From Parabacteroides faecis (GTDB lineage Bacteria; Bacteroidota; Bacteroidia; Bacteroidales; Tannerellaceae), in contig NZ_BMPB01000003.1 of the NCBI RefSeq assembly GCF_014647375.1, positions 186,001 through 250,000 on the forward strand: a stretch of DNA of 64,000 nucleotides, read 5' to 3'. The position numbers and the translations under genes are program-made. Each line of letters opens with the position of its first letter. Position 1 is the first letter of the stretch. The notes beneath the pieces are model-generated. The model was given only the letters and a program-made list of their open reading frames with translations. It searched no databases and was not told the DNA's origin. Below are positions 17,451-27,200 of the stretch, in pieces.

Positions 17451-17474
17451 GGGGAACAACGGGATTTGTTCCCC
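17451..17474. promoter_or_regulatory. hairpin in the upstream region of susC-A
   Basis: GGGGAACAA (17451-17459) pairs perfectly with TTGTTCCCC (17466-17474), loop of six. It lies ~107 bases before the susC-A ATG in a 286-base gap that otherwise is AT-rich and shows no clear TAnnTTTG box. It could be a leader structure of system A or a terminator. Confidence 0.45.
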
Positions 17475-17630
17475 CTAAAAGCCTTCCCGGCGAAAGGCAC
17501 AAGCTATAAATCAAAAGGAGGATGAAAACTCTTTTTTATTGGTTATTCAATCAGAGCATAACTTTTTTTTATTTTTAATCACAAATACTTGTAACGGATT
17601 TGTGAAAATAAAGAAGAAAGAACCTTCTTC

Positions 17631-18302
17631 CTACATAGTCTGGCAAAGAACTATCAATTTAGCTACTTGCCATGGATCATCAAAATGAATGGATTGCTCT
17701 TTTACCAGCTGACGGATGGCTGTCCGATGAGTATCGGGATAGAGTTTTAAGAATGATTTGAGGTTACTGAAAGATACTTGCTGTCCATCCAGATAAATTC
17801 GATAGGTATTTTGGTAATCCTTTTTATATACACTGTTATCCGGATTACTAAGTCCTTTGTTTTGCATCAAAGACATATCAAAAGATGCTTGTCCTCCGGC
17901 TTGAGAGACTACTCCCATAGCACCACGTTTACCTTTATAATATAACTTTATTTTCCAATCGACCAGCAATATTCGGTCTCCAGCGGGAATACATTCAAAG
18001 AAACGGACACCTTCATGAGCCGGGACGAACTTCCGGTTCCCGATCCAGAGAGTATCTATATTCGAAGTGTTATACATCATTTGGTATTCATTACCGTCTT
18101 TGTAGTATAATTCCTGTTTTTCACAATCATAATTGAACTGAGTTTCTATATAGCTCTTATCGGTCAACAAGATCTTTCCATTGATAAACCGATCGAACAG
18201 GAAAACATCCGAAGACATTTCTACTGTTTCTTGCGCACTTAAAATGAAAGGGAATGTAAACAAAATAAGGAGCGTTTTGAAAAGAAAATATATTGTTTTC
18301 AT
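17631..18302 (-). CDS. exported small protein associated with SusCD system B
   Basis: A 223-residue protein with a Sec signal peptide (MKTIYFLFKTLLILFTFPFILSAQ at the start, cleaved after SAQ), so probably periplasmic. I do not recognise a named family. It is homologous to the third gene of system C (29672-30310): both share LF(D/E) near the start, Y-K-D/N-G, IDTxxIGNxKFxP, a G-A-(M/F)-GV segment and a C-terminal K-S-(F/L)-LK-L-(Y/F)P region. It lies 99 bases after susD-B with a hairpin between. A role in ligand handling or assembly of the transporter is possible but inferred only from the repeated context. Confidence 0.8.
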   Translation of the reverse strand: MKTIYFLFKTLLILFTFPFILSAQETVEMSSDVFLFDRFINGKILLTDKSYIETQFNYDCEKQELYYKDGNEYQMMYNTSNIDTLWIGNRKFVPAHEGVRFFECIPAGDRILLVDWKIKLYYKGKRGAMGVVSQAGGQASFDMSLMQNKGLSNPDNSVYKKDYQNTYRIYLDGQQVSFSNLKSFLKLYPDTHRTAIRQLVKEQSIHFDDPWQVAKLIVLCQTM

Positions 18303-18341
18303 TGTATATTATAGATTGAAATCACATTTATATAATGAAAT

Positions 18342-18372
18342 AAAGGCTGCCGAAAATTTCTCGACAGCCTTT
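18342..18372 (-). terminator. hairpin between susD-B and its small partner gene
   Basis: AAAGGCTG(c)CG (18342-18352) pairs with CG(a)CAGCCTTT (18362-18372), with T-rich flanks. Located between susD-B and the 223-residue gene, it probably reduces expression of the latter. Confidence 0.7.
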
Positions 18373-18401
18373 GTTATTATATAGCATTATGCTAATGTTT
18401 A

Positions 18402-20174
18402 TTACAATGCATTACCATTATGATTCTCAGCAGCAGTTGTACGCCCTGTCCACCACACCGGTGTGTCATACGTATTTTTATAAGCAACCTTTGCAAAATT
18501 TTCTGCATTATTAGTCAACTCACTGGATGGGTAGAACATACGTTCCTGGAATACAACGTTAGGAGTAGCAACAAATGGCAGTTCTCCGTCAAAGTCTTTC
18601 ACCAAACGACGTGCTTCATTATAAATTTCATATGGATTCATGATATTCATATGGCAGAACTTCTGGTCGAAAATAAATTTTAGTTTATCCTTTGTTGATG
18701 CCAAAGCAACAAATTTATTAGCTGCGAATTCTTCATAATCAGCCAAATGTTCTTCATCCAACTCCGGAGCCTTAGCCTTTGCTTGAACGTACAAAATACT
18801 TGGCAGAGAAGATTCATTATAACTCATTGTTTTATTCACATTGTAATAGAAGCGAGTAGAAGCATCAATAGCTTTCTTAATACATCCTTTAACATCAATA
18901 CTACCAAACTCACCCGGCCAACGCACTGCGGCTTCAGCTAATAGCAAGTTTGTTTCCGTTGAACCCATCACTGGAAATTTCATATCAAAATTGAAATAAG
19001 TACGACGATTATACATCGTAGGAATACGTTCCGGATTCCACGGATTTGTAACCACATCGTTAAAATTATACATATCAGTCAATTCCTGTTCTGTATAATA
19101 TTTAGGAAGCTCTGCTTCTGCTTCTTCCATTGTTAATGGCAAACCTATATAACGTCCATGAATATCAGTTTGGAACATGGCATACAGACGTGGGTCAAAA
19201 TCGTGACGAGTGATACCATTTTCATCGCCCGGTTGATATTCATAATTCATGATATCTTTAATAATTGTTGCCGGTGCCCCTGATTCATATCCACGTTCAT
19301 CCAACCCACGGAAGAATGTCACCTCGAAAGCATGTGTCTTATCTTGTTCTTCAAAACCAAGATCATGTGAATATTCTGTCAACATACGATTTTCGGCAAC
19401 CAACTCTTTAATAGTCGAAAGAGCTACATCCGATTTCACATGACAGAGACGCATTGCCATACGCAAACGCAAAGAATTAGCCATACGAATCCATTTGTCC
19501 AAATCACCATTACACAAAATATCTACGGATGAGAACTTCGACTTTTGTGCATCAGTCTGAAACTGGAAAGCTGTTAAGTCGGCAGCTGCACTTTTTAGAG
19601 TTTCCATGATATTCATGTAAATCTCTTCCTGCGTATCGTATTTAGGATAAAACAGTTCTTGAAAAGCACCACCGGCTTCCGAATAAGGCATATCGTCGTA
19701 CAAGTCTGTTGCACGCTGGAATGCATAAGAACGGATGATATCACTACAAAGCATATACACTTTGTTTTGTTCCTGTTCCTCCTCCGTCATGTCTGCATAT
19801 AATAATTTCATGCCACTGAGTTCTTTGCTATAATTGGTACAAGTCTGCGTAAAAATAAACTCATTAAATGGAGTACCTGACCAACCATCCCAAGGACGAA
19901 CAATCGTATTATTTTGGGTCTTATCCAAATATAATGGGCTGACACCTAATCCCAACATCTTACCAAAGCCTCTCATATAATGGTAAGTCGCACCATAGTC
20001 ATAACGGAACAAATGCCCTTTTGTTTGAGCAGATGCAAACAACAAACTGAAGTCAGCTTCTGTCAATTTATCCGGATTATAAAATTTTTCATCCAGCGTG
20101 TCACATGACACCATTGCTCCAGTTACGGCAACGCCCAAAGCTAAACTGGTTATATATTTTCTGATTGTATTCAT
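18402..20174 (-). CDS. SusD-like outer-membrane lipoprotein (system B)
   Basis: A 590-residue surface lipoprotein with lipobox Cys24 (AMVSC) followed by DTLDEKFYNPDKL. The motif LDKWIRMANSLRLRMAMRLC (near residue 228) places it in the SusD-like_2 branch, as for the other two here, but the overall sequence is far from them, so it likely binds a different ligand. It follows susC-B after 16 bases. DNA of this operon is visibly richer in A and T than systems A and C, which may indicate a different origin. Confidence 0.93.
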   Translation of the reverse strand: MNTIRKYITSLALGVAVTGAMVSCDTLDEKFYNPDKLTEADFSLLFASAQTKGHLFRYDYGATYHYMRGFGKMLGLGVSPLYLDKTQNNTIVRPWDGWSGTPFNEFIFTQTCTNYSKELSGMKLLYADMTEEEQEQNKVYMLCSDIIRSYAFQRATDLYDDMPYSEAGGAFQELFYPKYDTQEEIYMNIMETLKSAAADLTAFQFQTDAQKSKFSSVDILCNGDLDKWIRMANSLRLRMAMRLCHVKSDVALSTIKELVAENRMLTEYSHDLGFEEQDKTHAFEVTFFRGLDERGYESGAPATIIKDIMNYEYQPGDENGITRHDFDPRLYAMFQTDIHGRYIGLPLTMEEAEAELPKYYTEQELTDMYNFNDVVTNPWNPERIPTMYNRRTYFNFDMKFPVMGSTETNLLLAEAAVRWPGEFGSIDVKGCIKKAIDASTRFYYNVNKTMSYNESSLPSILYVQAKAKAPELDEEHLADYEEFAANKFVALASTKDKLKFIFDQKFCHMNIMNPYEIYNEARRLVKDFDGELPFVATPNVVFQERMFYPSSELTNNAENFAKVAYKNTYDTPVWWTGRTTAAENHNGNAL

Positions 20175-20190
20175 ACTTTGTTATACTGAT

Positions 20191-23100
20191 TTAGAATGAA
20201 ACATTAAGACCCAAACCAAAACTACGGACACCAGGGATACTACTAACCTCTGTAAACGAGTTAGTACCTTGTGTAGATTCCGGTGTTACATTCGGAATTG
20301 CCTTATAAATATAGCACAAGTTGTTTGCAAAAGCATTGATACGTGCACTTTGAATCTTGAATTTTGACAAGAAGCTTTTCGGTAAATTGTAATTAAACGA
20401 CAAAGAACGCAAAGCTATATAATCACTTTTATAAATCTGATCTTCTGACAAATCCATACCTCCTTGCCAGTATAACTGGCTATAATATTGTTCAGCAGTA
20501 ATCAGTTTTTCATTCTGTTTTCCATCACTCGTTACACCCGGTGTGATTACACCATCATGCAGGATGAATGGATAAAATGAATCAGCAGGAACAGCTGCAG
20601 AGTGGCTATCTAACAGGATACGCTCTCCAGCAGTATTCACATAATAAGGCAGACCGCCACGTGCTTCATCACGATACTTTAATGATTCAACACCGGAACC
20701 ATTACCCAACAAAAACATGTTTGTCTGAGAAATCATAGTTGCCCCGAATTGGAAGTCAAATACAGCACTCAAAGAAAAATCTTTATATGAAAGACTAGTT
20801 GTAAGACCACCAACAACATCCGGAGTAATTTTTCCAACTTTGATCATCTGTGTTTTATCAAAGTCCCAAACACCGGTTCCCTGATTAACGATACGGTTGC
20901 CATTTTCGTCACGCTGATATGGATAAATATAGATTTCACCATATTCACCATTAGGAATACTCCGAACAGAAGCACCCGTTGCACCCCACATATCCAACTG
21001 ATTGATACCTTTACCTAACTTCTTTACTTTTGTTGAATAATTTGCCAAATTAAATCCGACTTCCCATGTCCAGTCTTTAGTCATGATCGGCTTTGTATTT
21101 ACAGAAAATTCAATACCACTCTGAGCGATATCACCAGCATTCATACGAACCTCTGTCAAACCAGAAGAAGAAGGTACTGTTAACTTTGTGATCTGGTCAT
21201 AGGTATTATTATGGAAGAAAGAGAAATCTACGCCGATACGGTTACCTGGTAAAAATGCACCTTCCAAACCAATTTCATATTCACGCTTACGTTCAGGTTT
21301 CAAATTGGGAACCGGGAATCCGCCATTGGCAGAGGCGAAGTCTGCAGGTGGCAAATAATCCGGTAAAGACATGGTAGGCTGTCCACCATACGCACCTAAC
21401 GAGAAGTCTACGTTTCCATAATAACGAGGTCCAGGGCGACCTACATCGGCCCAAGAAGCACGTACCTTACCAAAGTTCAAGCTTGGAATATCGAATGCTT
21501 CCGTGAAGATCCATGATAAACTGGCTCCTGGATAAAAATAATGATTATTTTCAGGAGGAAGAATAGAAGACCAGTCATTACGAGCCTGAATTTCCAAGTA
21601 AACCTGGTTGGCATAAGCTAATTGAGCAGAAGCGAACACACTTAACAACAAATCATTTCCACGGGTACGACTTGAACGAGGACCAAAATCCTCACGAGTA
21701 TTACTCAAAGAAAACCAGTTTTCAATAGCGAAAGTTTCCTGCACAGATTGTTCCTGATATTCTTCTTTATTATACTTAACAGCACCACCGACCATAGCTG
21801 ACAAATCCCAAACATCATTAAATGTCTGATTGTAATTAAAAGAAGACTGGCCATACATAATCATATTACGTTTACTTGCAATCTGATACCAACCTTGCTT
21901 ATTTTCATAAGACAACGGTTTGCTGACATGTTGCTTAATTTCCTGATCAGAAACTGTCCAGTCAATACCTCCCAACGTAGTCCAGGAGAACTTATCATTG
22001 AATGTAACATCAACGTTCAATGACTGAATCAAGTGATTACGGTCATAGTCATTTGAATTACGTAATTGTGCCCAATAATAATCAGAGAAATAACTGGTAT
22101 AAGGAGCCATCTGCGTAACTGAATTATTCATGCTGAAATAATTGTAACCTTCATCTGTCAAATACATATCTTTGATCAGGTTGACATCCTGTTCACGCGG
22201 GAAACCATAGGTTGCAAAACTTTGCATGGCGTACGGAGCATTATGATCCTTCGTATTCGAAAAGTTGGTGTTCATTTTCACCTTAATCCAATCGTTTGCT
22301 TTCAGGTCTGCAGCAAAACTAAATGAGTGAGCTTTGTTATCTGCACCATAAGAGATAGCATTGTAATCACGATAGTTGTATGACAAACGGAAAGATCCCA
22401 AATCACCTCCATTGCTCAATGCAAAATTCACATTAGTCTGACCACCTGTACGGTACAAATCCCTTTGATTATTTCTCTGAGCAGAATAAGAATGATACTG
22501 TCCATCCCACCATAATAACTGACGGCCATCCAAACGCGGACCAAAATTATAACTGGAACCTCTCCACAATGACTCAACTGTTTGTCCGGTATTTGGATCG
22601 GTCATTGTATAGAAACCATCTTTGGAGATTTCTTTTAAAGCAGCAGTACCTGCACTCGAACCTGTACCGAATTCATTCTGTAATTCAGGCAGATAAGCAG
22701 CAATATTCCAAGAATGATTGATACCAAAATCAATACCTAATCCTTTTTTACCGCCGGTTTTAGTAGTAATCAACATAACACCATTAGCACCTTCCGATCC
22801 ATACAAAACGGCCGCTTTTGCACCTTTCAGGATTTCAATAGAAGCGATGTCTTCCGGATTGATGTCATTCAAACCTGTACCATGGTCACCACCGGTACGG
22901 CTATTAGTAGACTGTCCTGTATTTTCATCATGAATAGGAATACCATCCACTACAATCAATGGACGAGTAGAAGAATCTTCTGTCAAAGAAATAGCATTAC
23001 GAACTTTAATGTTCATACCACCAGAAGGACCGGAAGCAGTAGATTGTAACTGCAAACCAGAAGTTTTACCATACAAAGCTTGCATAGCATTCATCGGCGT

Positions 23101-23553
23101 ACCTGCTTCAGTCAGTTCCTCACCTTTTACACTACTTACTGAATAACCCAGTGCTTTCTTTTCGCGTTTGATACCCAAAGCTGTTACAACAACTTCGTCC
23201 AGTTTCTGAGCATCTTCAGCCATTTTCACTTGTAAAGCAGGTTGACCAGTATACTTGATTTCCTGGGTAGCATACCCGATAAAAGAAATCTGAATAATGT
23301 CACCGCTCTTCACACCTTCCAATGTAAAGTTACCGTCCATATCGGTAATCGATCCATTAGTTGTACCTTTCACTACGACAGATGCTCCGGCAACAGGACC
23401 GAATTCATCTTCAACTACTCCCGTCACTTTCCCATTCTGTTGGGAAATACTGGTTTTTGGCATTGCTGCAACCGTATCCGCAGACACATATCCGGGGATA
23501 CCTAGTGTTCCGGCTAACAGCAATAAGCCCACAGGCTTAAAGTTTTTCAACAT
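20191..23553 (-). CDS. SusC-like TonB-dependent outer-membrane transporter (system B)
   Basis: A 1,120-residue TonB-dependent channel: signal peptide (about 1-25), carboxypeptidase-regulatory-like domain (about 43-113), TonB-box region LDEVVVTALGIKREKKALGY, plug (VDGIPIHDENTG region), and a barrel ending GLGLNVSF. No STN domain. It heads the minus-strand operon susC-B, susD-B, small exported protein. The divergent susC-C starts 695 bases away across a region with shared palindromes, which suggests that B and C respond to one regulator. Confidence 0.95.
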   Translation of the reverse strand: MLKNFKPVGLLLLAGTLGIPGYVSADTVAAMPKTSISQQNGKVTGVVEDEFGPVAGASVVVKGTTNGSITDMDGNFTLEGVKSGDIIQISFIGYATQEIKYTGQPALQVKMAEDAQKLDEVVVTALGIKREKKALGYSVSSVKGEELTEAGTPMNAMQALYGKTSGLQLQSTASGPSGGMNIKVRNAISLTEDSSTRPLIVVDGIPIHDENTGQSTNSRTGGDHGTGLNDINPEDIASIEILKGAKAAVLYGSEGANGVMLITTKTGGKKGLGIDFGINHSWNIAAYLPELQNEFGTGSSAGTAALKEISKDGFYTMTDPNTGQTVESLWRGSSYNFGPRLDGRQLLWWDGQYHSYSAQRNNQRDLYRTGGQTNVNFALSNGGDLGSFRLSYNYRDYNAISYGADNKAHSFSFAADLKANDWIKVKMNTNFSNTKDHNAPYAMQSFATYGFPREQDVNLIKDMYLTDEGYNYFSMNNSVTQMAPYTSYFSDYYWAQLRNSNDYDRNHLIQSLNVDVTFNDKFSWTTLGGIDWTVSDQEIKQHVSKPLSYENKQGWYQIASKRNMIMYGQSSFNYNQTFNDVWDLSAMVGGAVKYNKEEYQEQSVQETFAIENWFSLSNTREDFGPRSSRTRGNDLLLSVFASAQLAYANQVYLEIQARNDWSSILPPENNHYFYPGASLSWIFTEAFDIPSLNFGKVRASWADVGRPGPRYYGNVDFSLGAYGGQPTMSLPDYLPPADFASANGGFPVPNLKPERKREYEIGLEGAFLPGNRIGVDFSFFHNNTYDQITKLTVPSSSGLTEVRMNAGDIAQSGIEFSVNTKPIMTKDWTWEVGFNLANYSTKVKKLGKGINQLDMWGATGASVRSIPNGEYGEIYIYPYQRDENGNRIVNQGTGVWDFDKTQMIKVGKITPDVVGGLTTSLSYKDFSLSAVFDFQFGATMISQTNMFLLGNGSGVESLKYRDEARGGLPYYVNTAGERILLDSHSAAVPADSFYPFILHDGVITPGVTSDGKQNEKLITAEQYYSQLYWQGGMDLSEDQIYKSDYIALRSLSFNYNLPKSFLSKFKIQSARINAFANNLCYIYKAIPNVTPESTQGTNSFTEVSSIPGVRSFGLGLNVSF

Positions 23554-23590
23554 AATTGATGGTTTTATTTGAACATAAAATAGACACTGC

Positions 23591-23597
23591 TTTGGCG
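23591..23597 (-). promoter_or_regulatory. CGCCAAA leader motif, susC-B
   Basis: TTTCGCCAAAG on minus; 37 bases separate the motif from the susC-B ATG, exactly as in system A. Confidence 0.45.
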
Positions 23598-23682
23598 AAA
23601 CAATGGTCTGTTCTAAATCTCTTTGGATATAATTCGCAGTAATATTTTAGAAACTAGTGTGTATTTTAGTTGGCGTTACCTC

Positions 23683-23697
23683 AGTTCTAAAAGGACT
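23683..23697. promoter_or_regulatory. 15-bp palindrome, copy 1
   Basis: AGTTCTAAAAGGACT: near-perfect inverted repeat, same pattern (AGTnCT, 3-4 A/T, AGnACT) as 23734-23748 and 24107-24121. Lies 130 bases before the susC-B ATG. Confidence 0.6.
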
Positions 23698-23733
23698 ATA
23701 GTTATTTCGGTTAAAAATAAAAAGATGGATATA

Positions 23734-23748
23734 AGTACTAAAAGAACT
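23734..23748. promoter_or_regulatory. 15-bp palindrome, copy 2
   Basis: AGTACTAAAAGAACT, 51 bases from copy 1 (about five helical turns). Candidate operator for the susC-B side. Confidence 0.6.
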
Positions 23749-23895
23749 TAAGTAATTATAGCTAATTATTTAGAAATCTGCCTATTGCATAATATGTTGT
23801 TTTGTAGTATGATATGAATTTTATGTATATATCTCACTTTGCAAATAGAATTATCTTTTCCTGATTTTTGAGTAAAATATAGACACCTTATAAAT

Positions 23896-23983
23896 GTTAA
23901 CAGGAAAATGTAATCATATTTCTTCAGAGAAGTTTTGTAAATCTATATTAACATATGAACCGTAAATCAAGTGTCCTGTTAAC
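23896..23983. promoter_or_regulatory. 10-bp inverted repeat in the susC-B/susC-C divergent region
   Basis: GTTAACAGGA (23896-23905) and TCCTGTTAAC (23974-23983) are perfect inverted copies 68 bases apart, near the middle of the 695-base region. They may be binding sites acting on both operons. The rest of the gap is AT-rich with no convincing gene. Confidence 0.45.
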
Positions 23984-24077
23984 TTAATTACGATGGATTA
24001 TTGTTAGCCAATGTGTTAAAAACAAAATCTTGTGATAATTTTTTGACGAAAAATAACACTGGGTAATAATTATTTCA

Positions 24078-24085
24078 TATATTTG
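24078..24085 (+). promoter_or_regulatory. -7 box (TATATTTG) of susC-C
   Basis: TATATTTG matches TAnnTTTG. Transcription would begin near 24091, giving a ~158-base leader; the palindrome at 24107-24121 then lies just inside the transcript, a position suited to repression. Confidence 0.6.
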
Positions 24086-24106
24086 TCGCGGATATAAAAT
24101 GTACAG

Positions 24107-24121
24107 AGTTCTTTTAGAACT
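24107..24121. promoter_or_regulatory. 15-bp palindrome, copy 3
   Basis: AGTTCTTTTAGAACT: perfect six-base arms around TTT; the reverse complement of the pattern at 23683 and 23734. It lies 22 bases downstream of the susC-C -7 box. Confidence 0.65.
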
Positions 24122-24209
24122 ATGATGATCGCTAAACACAATTTTAGACAGATATTAAATTACAAGAGATATACAATAATACATCAAATTAAACATAGAA
24201 GTGCTTATT

Positions 24210-24216
24210 CGCCAAA
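24210..24216 (+). promoter_or_regulatory. CGCCAAA leader motif, susC-C
   Basis: TTCGCCAAAA, 32 bases before the susC-C ATG; counterpart of the motifs at 17382 and 23591. Confidence 0.45.
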
Positions 24217-24248
24217 ATAACACTTCAGTAATCTAAAAACTATCAATT

Positions 24249-27200
24249 ATGTTGAAAAACTTAAAGCCTGTCAGCTTAATTCTGATCGCTGGCGCACTCG
24301 GTTTCTCAGGGAGCGCATATGCAGATCTGATGCCAAGTAAGCAAAGTACCGGGATTACCCAACAGAATGGGAGAGTCACCGGAGTAGTAGAGGACAACTT
24401 CGGACCCGTTGCCGGAGCCTCTATAGTTGTGAAGGGAACCACAAATGGTACCATTACCGACGTGAACGGTAATTTTACACTGGAAAACGTGCAAAACGGA
24501 GCCACCATCCAGGTCTCGTTTATCGGCTACGCCACACAGGAAATCCGGTATACCGGACAGCCCTCTCTTCGTGTGTCGTTAAAGGAAGATTCACAAGCTC
24601 TGGATGAAGTGGTTGTTACCGCTTTGGGTATGAAACGCGAAACGAAAGCATTGGGATATGCCGTTACCGAATTAAAAGGTGAAGAATTGCTGAACAACGC
24701 AATCAATCCGGTTTCAGCTTTACAGGGTAAAGTGGCAGGGGTTGAAATTGCCGGTTCCGACGGTGGTATGTTCGGTGCGACCAAGATCCAGATCCGTGGT
24801 GCATCTACACTGGGTAAAAACAACCAGCCTATTTATGTAGTAGACGGCGTTATCCTGGATAACGCGATCCGCGACGGGGATGCAGACTGGACAGCTCATA
24901 ACTACGACTACGGTAATGAGTTGAAGAACCTGAACCCGGACGACTTCGAAACAGTGTCTGTTCTGAAAGGTGCAGCCGCTACCGCCCTTTACGGTTCACG
25001 CGGTTTGAACGGTGCAGTCGTTATCACGACGAAATCGGGTAAAGGCAAACAGGGTATCGGGGTGAATGTTTCGCAGACGTTCGGTATCGACCATATGTTC
25101 AAACAACCGAAGTTGCAGAATAAATACGGACGCGGAAACTATACCGGTAATGTCGGCTATGGTGAAACCGATGCCAGTGGAAACTATTATCTGTATGACA
25201 ATATCGGCCAGTTCCATCTGAATTCAGCCGGCAATCCGACTCTTACAGGCGGAACAGGTCGCCATTGGGGACCTGCATTCGACGGACGCGACATTGAAAA
25301 CTATGACTATTCGACAATTGCCTACAGTCCGGTTGAGAATAACTTTAAGGATGCGTATAATTTAGGATTCAACAGCAATACGAACGTATCCGTCAGCGGT
25401 AGCAGCGAAAAGACCTCTTTCTATACTTCTCTGTCTTATAAGTATGCAAGCGGTACATTACCGAACAACAGCTTCGATCGTACATCGTTCCTGGCTAAGG
25501 CATCCCATAAGATTACCGACAAGATCGAAGTGGAAGCATCTATTGCTTTCGCCAATTCAAATCCGAAGAATGCGCAGCCGAATATCGGTGAGTTGTTCGT
25601 AGACGGTACCTGGGGACGTACATACGATACACAGTATTTCCGTAAACGTTATAAAGGAACTCACGGCGGTCTGGCAAGTGCCAGCTATGGCGACGAATAC
25701 GGTAACAACCCGGGAAGAAGTACCTGGTGGGCGATTTATGAAAATGACTATTCGCAGAAAGAAACTTCTGTACGTCCGACATTGGTATTGAATATGGAAC
25801 TGACCGACTGGATGAAATTCCGTGCGGAAGGTAACTACAACTATTATTACAGACGTTACGAGGAGAAACAGCCCGGTTCCGACTATGCAAACAAGAAGAG
25901 CGGTTATTATGGAATGGGACTGTATACAAAGGAACAGACCAACCTGAATGCCGCGTTTACGTTCAACAAGAGTGTGGGCGATTTCACATTCGGCGGGTTC
26001 ATCCGTGGTGAATATTTCAACAATATGCAACAGACCATGGCTGAAAATACAAACGGCGGTCTGGTTGTTCCTAACCAGTATTTTATTGCCAACTCTATCA
26101 ATACACCGTCTTACAGCGGTAAGATAGAAGGGGAAAAACGTATGCTGTCTTTATCCTTCCAGGCAAGTGCCAGCTGGAAAGATCAGCTCTTCCTGGATGT
26201 GACCGGACGTAATGACTGGTCGTCTGCCCTGGTTTATTCGGATACACATGGTAACTACTCCTATTTCTATCCGTCTATTTCCGCATCCTGGCTGGCTCAC
26301 GAAACGTTCCGCGAACAGCTTCCGGAATGGATCTCTTTTGCCAAACTGCGCGGATCATGGGCACAGGTTGGTAATGACACGGATGCTTATACGATCAACT
26401 CGGCTTATTCATTGCTGACTGCCCAGTTACAAGGCGGCGGTAACGTATATGCTCTGAGCATCCCGTCGACAGCTTATTCTACGAACCTGAAACCGGAACG
26501 TAAAAATGCCTGGGAAATTGGTCTGGACTGGCGCTTCCTGTCTAACCGTATCGGTATCGACATGACTTATTATAAGGAAAATACAAAGGACCAGATCATG
26601 TCGATCAGCGTTCCGGGTATCTCCGGTATCAGCAACCAGCATATCAATGCCGGTAATATCGAAAACAAGGGGCTGGAAATAGCCTTGAATACAACACCGT
26701 TCAAAAACAAAGACTGGCAGTGGGATTTGAACTTTACGTACACCAAGAACAACAATAAAATCGTTGAACTGCACCCGAATGTAGCCGATTATATAGAGTT
26801 GTCCGGTAGTGTCGCATATGGAAACTATCGCATTGGCTCGGTGGCAAAAGTAGGTGAATCTTACGGGGTATTGATGAGTGACTCGAAAGCAAAGATCGAC
26901 GAAAAGACCGGCTTGCCTATATTGAACGCTACTTCTTATTATGGTGGCGACAGAGGTATGCATGCCATGTATTACCAGCGTAGCGGTGAAGCGGAAGTGG
27001 TTGGTTCGATGGTTCCTGACTTCCTGGGTTCTGTAAGTACTTCGCTTACGTATAAAAATTGGAGCCTGCGTGCTTTGTTCGATATGCGTTTCGGTGGTTA
27101 TGTAGCGTCTTATGCAAACCGTTACGGTCTGGCATACGGTTTTACGGAAAGCTCCCTGAAATGGCGTGACGCAGAAAACGGCGGTATGAGCTATACTTCC

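Noticed and set aside
17523-17579. 18-codon plus-strand frame with a perfect AGGAGG just before its ATG
   Set aside because: The AGGAGG abuts the ATG with no spacing, Bacteroidales rarely use Shine-Dalgarno sites, and the peptide is low-complexity; treated as coincidence.
23554-24248. Possible invertible promoter between susC-B and susC-C
   Set aside because: The inverted repeats are short (10-15 bases) and look like operators; no site-specific recombinase gene is in the window.
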